Source: Bartonella sp. ML69XJBT
GTDB lineage: Bacteria; Pseudomonadota; Alphaproteobacteria; Rhizobiales; Rhizobiaceae
NCBI RefSeq assembly: GCF_028618515.1
Contig: NZ_JAQITB010000003.1
Span: forward strand, 62,001 to 126,000
Reading direction: 5' to 3'
DNA length: 64,000 bases
In this document: piece by piece, positions 59,794 to 64,000 of the stretch
How the letters are laid out: each line of letters starts with the position of its first letter
Numbering within the stretch: the stretch's first letter is position 1
Notes under the pieces: model-generated
Told to the model about the DNA's origin: nothing
Database searches by the model: none
The model's input: only the letters and a program-made list of their open reading frames with translations
Program-made: the position numbers and the translations under genes

Positions 59794-60111
59794 ATGAACA
59801 TGAAATATTTTATTACAGCTTTGGCCACTTTTTTTTCAATCTCTATAGCACAGGGAGCGAGTTTGTTAACTTCGCAACTAGGACAGGGAATATCTTCCAC
59901 TGTTTCTCCTGAAAATCTTTTTTTGCAGAAACAACCGAACGGTATGTTATCTAAACTTTCGCAAACAAAATTTTCTCATTTTAATGATAACCAACGGGAA
60001 GCAGTTGTTGAATTGGTAGCTGTATCATCTTCTGGTAAAAGAAGAGGACGTTGGCCCAAACACCCAAGACCGCGTCCACGTCTATTTAATGGTCCTATGA
60101 GTTATAAATAA
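59794..60111 (+). CDS. Small secreted basic protein of unknown function
   Basis: 105 residues with a clear signal peptide (M-N-M-K-Y-F-I-T-A-L-A-T, cleavage probably after Q-G-A near 22), similar in style to the signal peptide of the adjacent hbp gene. The C-terminal 24 residues are rich in Arg and Pro (R-R-G-R-W-P-K-H-P-R-P-R-P-R). AAGGATCT precedes the ATG. No domain is recognised. The mature protein would be a small cationic exported protein. Confidence 0.7.
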   Translation: MNMKYFITALATFFSISIAQGASLLTSQLGQGISSTVSPENLFLQKQPNGMLSKLSQTKFSHFNDNQREAVVELVAVSSSGKRRGRWPKHPRPRPRLFNGPMSYK

Positions 60112-60507
60112 GTGCAGCAATAACGTTAAGATAAGAGATGTGTTGGCGAAGTCTAGAGAGGGGCTAGACAAAGGGGACTGAAAGCAGTGATTGTTGTCCG
60201 TGCAGTTGTCATGCCGATTTCTAAAAGCACAAATCGCTGCAGAGAGTCATGCGATAAAGCGAAGGAGAGTATTTATACCTTTAAAAGGATTATACCAAAT
60301 GTGTGTTTACATAGTATAAAATAAAGAAGAGCACTGAATTTGGTAAGAGAAATATTCTGACGTTGCCAGAGCTTACATTCCATATCAAATGACTAAGGGG
60401 AAGAGAATTTTGTTTTTTTTATGAGTGTATCATTTTTACTACAGATATCCAGAGTTGGGGCTCTATATGAGACAAGGTGTTCAAATATTCAGCTATGGAG
60501 AGAAATT
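60112..60507. other. Intergenic region with hbp upstream box
   Basis: Carries a short GTCTAG/CTAGAC stem without a T-run near 60160 and the box at 60432-60446. No other gene is recognised. Confidence 0.4.
60432..60446 (+). promoter_or_regulatory. Conserved hbp upstream box, copy 1
   Basis: ATTTTTACTACAGAT, identical in all three hbp leaders of this window, 61 bp before the ATG. It is a candidate for the H-box reported for Bartonella haemin-binding protein promoters and linked to the Irr regulator; that identification is from memory of the family, not proven here. Confidence 0.65.
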
Positions 60508-61341
60508 ATGAATATGAAATGGTTAATAACAGCCTCTGCTTTCGCCTTTGTTTCAGTTTCAGCGGCGCATGCAGCAGATGTTGTTATGCCCCCCAGTCCT
60601 ACACCTGTTGCACCAGTTATTGTAAATCCATCTTTTTCTTGGACAGGTTTTTATATTGGTGGTCAGATTGGCGGCTTTTCAAGTAAAACGAAGATGGACA
60701 TCCTTACTAATGGAAAAACTATTCCTGTACATGACGACTATTTGCCTAAACTCTCTGGGTTTATGGGTGGTCTTTATGCAGGTTCGAATGTCGATCTCGG
60801 CAATGGCCTTATTTTAGGTGTGGATACAGATATCATTTGGACTGATAAAAATGATACGAAGACCATACAAGCATACGATATTGTTCCAAATCACGTGGCT
60901 TATGTTAATAAGATAGTGAAAGATGCTGGTATTAATATTGGTGAGAATAAAATTGAGGCTGGTGATAAGCGATCTCATAGTTTCACTTTTAAAGAAAAGT
61001 GGGCTGGTGCTACGCGAGTACGGATTGGTTTTGCTGCTGAACGTATTATGCCTTATGTTGCTGGTGGGATTGCCTATACACAGCTGCAAGATATCGCGTC
61101 GATATCAATAACCAAAAAGGGTTCAGGAAAAGTAATAGGTTCTGGTAACTTCTCTGATGAAACAAAGACGATGGTTGGTTATACTCTTGGCGCTGGTGTT
61201 GATTTTGCAATGACCAATAATGTTATCGTCCGTGCGGAATATCGTTATTCAGATTTTGGTAAAAAGAAATTCTCAAACGATGAGTATGAAACTTCTTACA
61301 AAACCAATGATTTCCGTGTTGGTGTCGCTTACAAATTTTAA
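60508..61341 (+). CDS. Haemin-binding/Omp31-family outer membrane protein 1
   Basis: Beta-barrel porin-like protein, 277 residues, signal peptide cleaved after A-H-A near residue 22. Family marks are F-S-W-T-G-F-Y-I-G-G near residue 50, repeated barrel strands, R-A-E-Y-R-Y-S-D-F-G and the C-terminal Phe in G-V-A-Y-K-F. Bartonella Hbp/Pap31 relatives bind haemin and fibronectin. ATG 60508 follows GGAGAG; the frame from 60421 runs through the upstream box and is rejected. First of three tandem paralogues. Confidence 0.88.
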   Translation: MNMKWLITASAFAFVSVSAAHAADVVMPPSPTPVAPVIVNPSFSWTGFYIGGQIGGFSSKTKMDILTNGKTIPVHDDYLPKLSGFMGGLYAGSNVDLGNGLILGVDTDIIWTDKNDTKTIQAYDIVPNHVAYVNKIVKDAGINIGENKIEAGDKRSHSFTFKEKWAGATRVRIGFAAERIMPYVAGGIAYTQLQDIASISITKKGSGKVIGSGNFSDETKTMVGYTLGAGVDFAMTNNVIVRAEYRYSDFGKKKFSNDEYETSYKTNDFRVGVAYKF

Positions 61342-61599
61342 CCTATCGGTAAGCGAAGTCACTAAAAGACATAGGTTAATACCATAGTCTCATAGAGAAA
61401 TTCTGTTTTTAGTTATGATTTGGTAATTTTACTGTGTTTATATTGTCACATTCCACATATTATTTGTATATGTGGAATGTTGATACATGCAGAGCATAGT
61501 AAACGGAAATTCATCAACAACAGATGATGATTTACTTATAGTATCAATGGGTTATAGTGATATGTAACATGCCATTTTCACGTAAAATCAAGTTATGAA

Positions 61600-61625
61600 G
61601 AGGTCTCGTTTTTTAACGGGACCTC
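61600..61625 (+). terminator. Terminator after hbp 1
   Basis: GAGGTCTCGTT pairs with AACGGGACCTC (one T-G pair) around a four-T loop, followed by TATTTTG. It lies 260 bp after the stop and only 20 bp before the next upstream box. Confidence 0.75.
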
Positions 61626-61644
61626 TATTTTGTATAGCTGTGTT

Positions 61645-61659
61645 ATTTTTACTACAGAT
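61645..61659 (+). promoter_or_regulatory. Conserved hbp upstream box, copy 2
   Basis: Same 15-nt box, 54 bp before the ATG. Here it is preceded by GTGTT and followed by a T-run and a shared G-G-C-G-T-A-T-A-G segment also found at copy 3. Confidence 0.7.
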
Positions 61660-61713
61660 TTTTTTTTCAGAGGCGTATAGCATTGCGACATAAATAAATA
61701 TGGAGCAAAATTT

Positions 61714-62544
61714 ATGAATATAAAATCTTTAGTAACGACCTCTGTCGTCGCGTTAATTTCAGCTTCTGCGGTACAGGCTGCTGATGTTATCATCCCTCAC
61801 GAAACTGCACCTGTTATCAGTGCCCCAACTTTTTCTTGGACAGGTTTTTATCTTGGGGCTCAGATAGGTGGGCGTTCAATGAAATCTGACAAAGATTCCG
61901 GTCATTTTTCAAAAAACAATCTTAAGCTTTCCGGTATGCTCGGTGGCCTATACACAGGTTACAATGTTGATCTCGGCAATGGTGTGATCTTCGGCTTGGA
62001 TACAGATGTTACTTTTGTTGGTAAAAAAGACACAATTGATTCCGGTAAAATGGTTGTTGGAGGAGGAACTGCTAAAAGTCTTCAGGAAATTAATAAAATC
62101 CTTACAGAAGCTAAGATCCCACTGAAAGATGGTCTAACAGTTGCAGGTATGGATGAATACACCGAAAGTATTACTATGAAAGAAAAGTGGTCTGGTGCTA
62201 CACGCGTTCGCATTGGTTTTGCTACTGATCGTATTATGCCTTATATCGCTGGTGGTGTTGCTTATACGCAGATGCAAGGCATTTCCGCAATTGAAGTGAA
62301 AAAAGATGCTAATGCTGGTAATGATGCTAATAAGGTTATTGCTTCTGGTACCGTACATGATGAAACAAAGACTCTTGTTGGTTACACCCTTGGTGCTGGT
62401 GTTGACTTTGCAATGACAGATAATGTTCTGTTGCGTGCAGAATACCGTTACTCAGACTACGGTAAAAAGAAGTACTTTAAAGACACAGCTGAACTTCAAT
62501 ACAGAACCAATGATTTCCGTGTTGGTGTCGCATACAAGTTCTAA
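61714..62544 (+). CDS. Haemin-binding/Omp31-family outer membrane protein 2
   Basis: 276 residues, signal peptide ending V-Q-A near residue 22, mature start A-D-V-I-I-P-H-E. Shares the F-S-W-T-G-F-Y-L-G-A, R-A-E-Y-R-Y-S-D-Y-G and C-terminal V-G-V-A-Y-K-F marks. The signal peptide is almost identical to that of copy 3, while surface-loop regions (about 95-160 and 195-215) differ, as expected for exposed loops. GGAGC precedes the ATG. Confidence 0.88.
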   Translation: MNIKSLVTTSVVALISASAVQAADVIIPHETAPVISAPTFSWTGFYLGAQIGGRSMKSDKDSGHFSKNNLKLSGMLGGLYTGYNVDLGNGVIFGLDTDVTFVGKKDTIDSGKMVVGGGTAKSLQEINKILTEAKIPLKDGLTVAGMDEYTESITMKEKWSGATRVRIGFATDRIMPYIAGGVAYTQMQGISAIEVKKDANAGNDANKVIASGTVHDETKTLVGYTLGAGVDFAMTDNVLLRAEYRYSDYGKKKYFKDTAELQYRTNDFRVGVAYKF

Positions 62545-62585
62545 TTTTGTAAAAACGAAATTATTCGGATAAAATAAATTACTAA

Positions 62586-62610
62586 GAAGCTCCGTCTTTG
62601 ACGGAGTTTC
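62586..62610 (+). terminator. Terminator after hbp 2
   Basis: GAAGCTCCGTC pairs with GACGGAGTTTC across a TTT loop, then TATTTTTCTG. It lies 42 bp after the stop. Confidence 0.85.
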
Positions 62611-62815
62611 TATTTTTCTGTTACTATATTATCACATAACTAATATTATTGTAGTATTGTGCATTAATTGTAGTAAAAGTATTTTATAAATAACAAACAT
62701 AAATTATAACTATAGTATCAATAGGTTATGTATAAATTTAATTTGTAAGCTATTGTACAAAACAGAATTATTCAAAGGCTCTATTTTAAACAATTTTTAT
62801 TTTTGTCATTGTGTT

Positions 62816-62830
62816 ATTTTTACTACAGAT
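62816..62830 (+). promoter_or_regulatory. Conserved hbp upstream box, copy 3
   Basis: Same 15-nt box, 53 bp before the ATG, in a leader nearly identical to that of copy 2 over about 70 bp (62811-62883 against 61640-61713). Confidence 0.7.
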
Positions 62831-62883
62831 TTTTTTTGCATAGGCGTATAGTATTGCGACATAAATAAGTATGGAGCAAATTT

Positions 62884-63798
62884 ATGAATATAAAATCTTT
62901 AATAACGACTTCTGTCGTTGCGTTGATTTCAGCTTCTGCGGTACAGGCTGCTGATGTTGTCATCCCTCACGAATCTACCCCTGTTATCACTGCCCCTACC
63001 TTTTCTTGGACAGGCTTCTATATTGGGGGCCAAGTTGGCAATTTTTCAAGTACAACGAAGATAACTGTTCCAGGAACAGATACAAGAATTTTTACTAAAG
63101 ATGAGACACCAAAGCCTTCAGGTTTCATGGGGGGTATTTATGCAGGTTCCAATATAGATCTTGGAAGTGGTCTGATTTTAGGTGTTGAAACCGATGCTGT
63201 GTGGGCTGGTCGTGAAGAAACAAAAAAAGCTGCTGGTGTCGATATAAGTTCTGCTCGCGCTACAGAATTGAATACAGCTCTTAAACTAGATCCAAATGCA
63301 GATAAGACCGGAGAGGATCATAAAGGTGAAAAACCTTTTAAAGAAGGTGCTACAGCAGGAGCTTTTAGAGGAAACGATAACGTAGTAGAAAGCTATGCTT
63401 ACAAAGAAAAATGGTCTGGTGCTACACGTGTTCGTATCGGTTTTGCTGCTGCTGATCGTGTCATGCCTTATGTTGCTGGTGGTATTGCTTATGCACAAGT
63501 GCAAGGTGTTCAGTCGGTTTCAGGAACAGGACAAAGAGCTAAAGATAAAGGTGATGGGACAATAGAGGCAGGAAAACACGTTTCAGTAGCTTTACCTACT
63601 GGTACTTTGTTTGATGAAACAAAGACAATGGTTGGTTTCACCATTGGTGGAGGTATTGATTTCGCTATGACTGATAACGTGCTGTTGCGTGCGGAATACC
63701 GTTATTCAGATTTTGGTAAAAAGAAATTTGCAAATAATACACAGGAATTTAGCTATAAAACCAATGATTTTCGTGTTGGTGTGGCTTACAAATTCTAA
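62884..63798 (+). CDS. Haemin-binding/Omp31-family outer membrane protein 3
   Basis: 304 residues, longest of the three because of expanded loops (about 110-165 and 205-240, charged). Same signal peptide, W-T-G-F-Y-I-G-G, R-A-E-Y-R-Y-S-D-F-G and C-terminal Phe. The leader, ribosome site (GGAGC) and terminator repeat those of copy 2, showing duplication of the whole transcription unit. Confidence 0.88.
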   Translation: MNIKSLITTSVVALISASAVQAADVVIPHESTPVITAPTFSWTGFYIGGQVGNFSSTTKITVPGTDTRIFTKDETPKPSGFMGGIYAGSNIDLGSGLILGVETDAVWAGREETKKAAGVDISSARATELNTALKLDPNADKTGEDHKGEKPFKEGATAGAFRGNDNVVESYAYKEKWSGATRVRIGFAAADRVMPYVAGGIAYAQVQGVQSVSGTGQRAKDKGDGTIEAGKHVSVALPTGTLFDETKTMVGFTIGGGIDFAMTDNVLLRAEYRYSDFGKKKFANNTQEFSYKTNDFRVGVAYKF

Positions 63799-63839
63799 TT
63801 TTGTAAAAACGAAATTGTTCGTATAAAATAAATTGCTAA

Positions 63840-63864
63840 GAAGCTCCGTCAAAGACGGGGTTTC
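63840..63864 (+). terminator. Terminator after hbp 3
   Basis: GAAGCTCCGTC pairs with GACGGGGTTTC across an AAA loop, then TGTTTTTTTTC. It is homologous to the terminator after hbp 2 with the loop changed from TTT to AAA. Confidence 0.88.
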
Positions 63865-64000
63865 TGTTTTTTTTCTGTTACTATATTATCACATGACTTA
63901 TATTATTTTGCATACAGAATATCATGACACATTGGTTTTAATAAAAGAAGTTTGTAAATAACAAACATAAATTAGCCCATAATATCAACGTGTTATCTAT

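Larger units (their letters stand above)
61342..61713. other. hbp spacer 1 with terminator and box
   Basis: Holds the terminator at 61600-61625 and the upstream box of the next gene. Part of it is related to the later spacers, for example the T-A-T-C-A-A-T segment near 61545. Confidence 0.5.
62545..62883. other. hbp spacer 2 with terminator and box
   Basis: Closely related to the sequence after the third hbp gene. Holds the terminator at 62586-62610 and the box at 62816-62830. Nothing else is recognised. Confidence 0.5.

Noticed and set aside
60421-60507. N-terminal extension of the first hbp protein
   Set aside because: It would translate the conserved upstream box; the ATG at 60508 has a ribosome site and a proper signal peptide.
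1-64000. tRNA genes, CRISPR arrays, insertion sequences, prophage
   Set aside because: No T-loop/cloverleaf patterns, regularly spaced repeats, transposase motifs or phage structural genes were recognised on reading both strands. A tRNAscan or IS search would settle it.

Overview
The window is chromosomal DNA of an AT-rich alphaproteobacterium of the order Hyphomicrobiales (Rhizobiales), almost certainly a Bartonella. The evidence is the low GC content, rhizobial gene orders (hslVU; rimP-nusA-ylxR-infB-rbfA-truB; phoH-ybeY-corC-lnt-xre-metK-trmB; dnaX-ybaB-recR; kdsB-pheA opposite a membrane-anchored cytochrome c), and a tandem family of Omp31/Pap31-like haemin-binding outer-membrane proteins with a shared upstream box. 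The species cannot be fixed from the sequence alone. No tRNA, rRNA, CRISPR array or insertion sequence was recognised. One structural RNA, the 4.5S SRP RNA, lies upstream of dnaX.

Layout. 0-8.8 kb: mutT, an NlpC/P60 hydrolase, leucyl aminopeptidase, coaA, asparaginase, the protease operon hslVU and an rsmC-like methyltransferase. 8.8-21 kb: the information-processing block pnp, rpsO, truB, rbfA, infB, ylxR, nusA, rimP, all on the minus strand, interrupted by a plus-strand MFS exporter. 21-31 kb: minus-strand trmB, metK, an XRE regulator, lnt, corC/tlyC, ybeY, phoH, miaB, rimI, tsaB. 31-39.4 kb: a YeiH-type membrane protein, recR-ybaB-dnaX, ffs, a 1.1-kb stretch with no recognisable gene, a small secreted protein, pheA and kdsB. 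39.4-45 kb: cytochrome c, then an island with a microcin C-like operon, a decayed yejF transporter gene and a moeB fragment next to intact moeB. 45-51.6 kb: gshB and the phosphate operon pstSCAB-phoU. 52-59 kb: a SleB-type wall hydrolase, an M29 aminopeptidase, mutM, and a tandem duplication (M20 dipeptidase plus rnd) in which one rnd copy is broken. 59-64 kb: a small secreted basic protein and three tandem hbp genes; the array probably continues past the window.

Most striking system. At 40.87-43.27 kb a seven-codon ORF (M-D-H-I-F-C-N) with a very strong Shine-Dalgarno sequence is followed by a U-tailed hairpin, then by an MccB-type E1-like adenylyltransferase, then, with an ATGA overlap, by an MFS exporter of the MccC type. 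This is the minimal architecture of a microcin C (peptidyl-nucleotide 'Trojan horse' antibiotic) operon, with a heptapeptide ending in the obligatory Asn. Immediately downstream is a pseudogene of yejF, the ATPase of the transporter that imports microcin C in E. coli, suggesting a link between producing the toxin and losing its import route.

Other notable signals are a slippery A7 run in dnaX that would give a gamma-type short subunit after a -1 slip, mosaic gene conversion between the duplicated dipeptidases, a 36-bp near-perfect palindrome and an orphan terminator upstream of the mcc island, and three copies of a 15-nt identical box upstream of the hbp genes.
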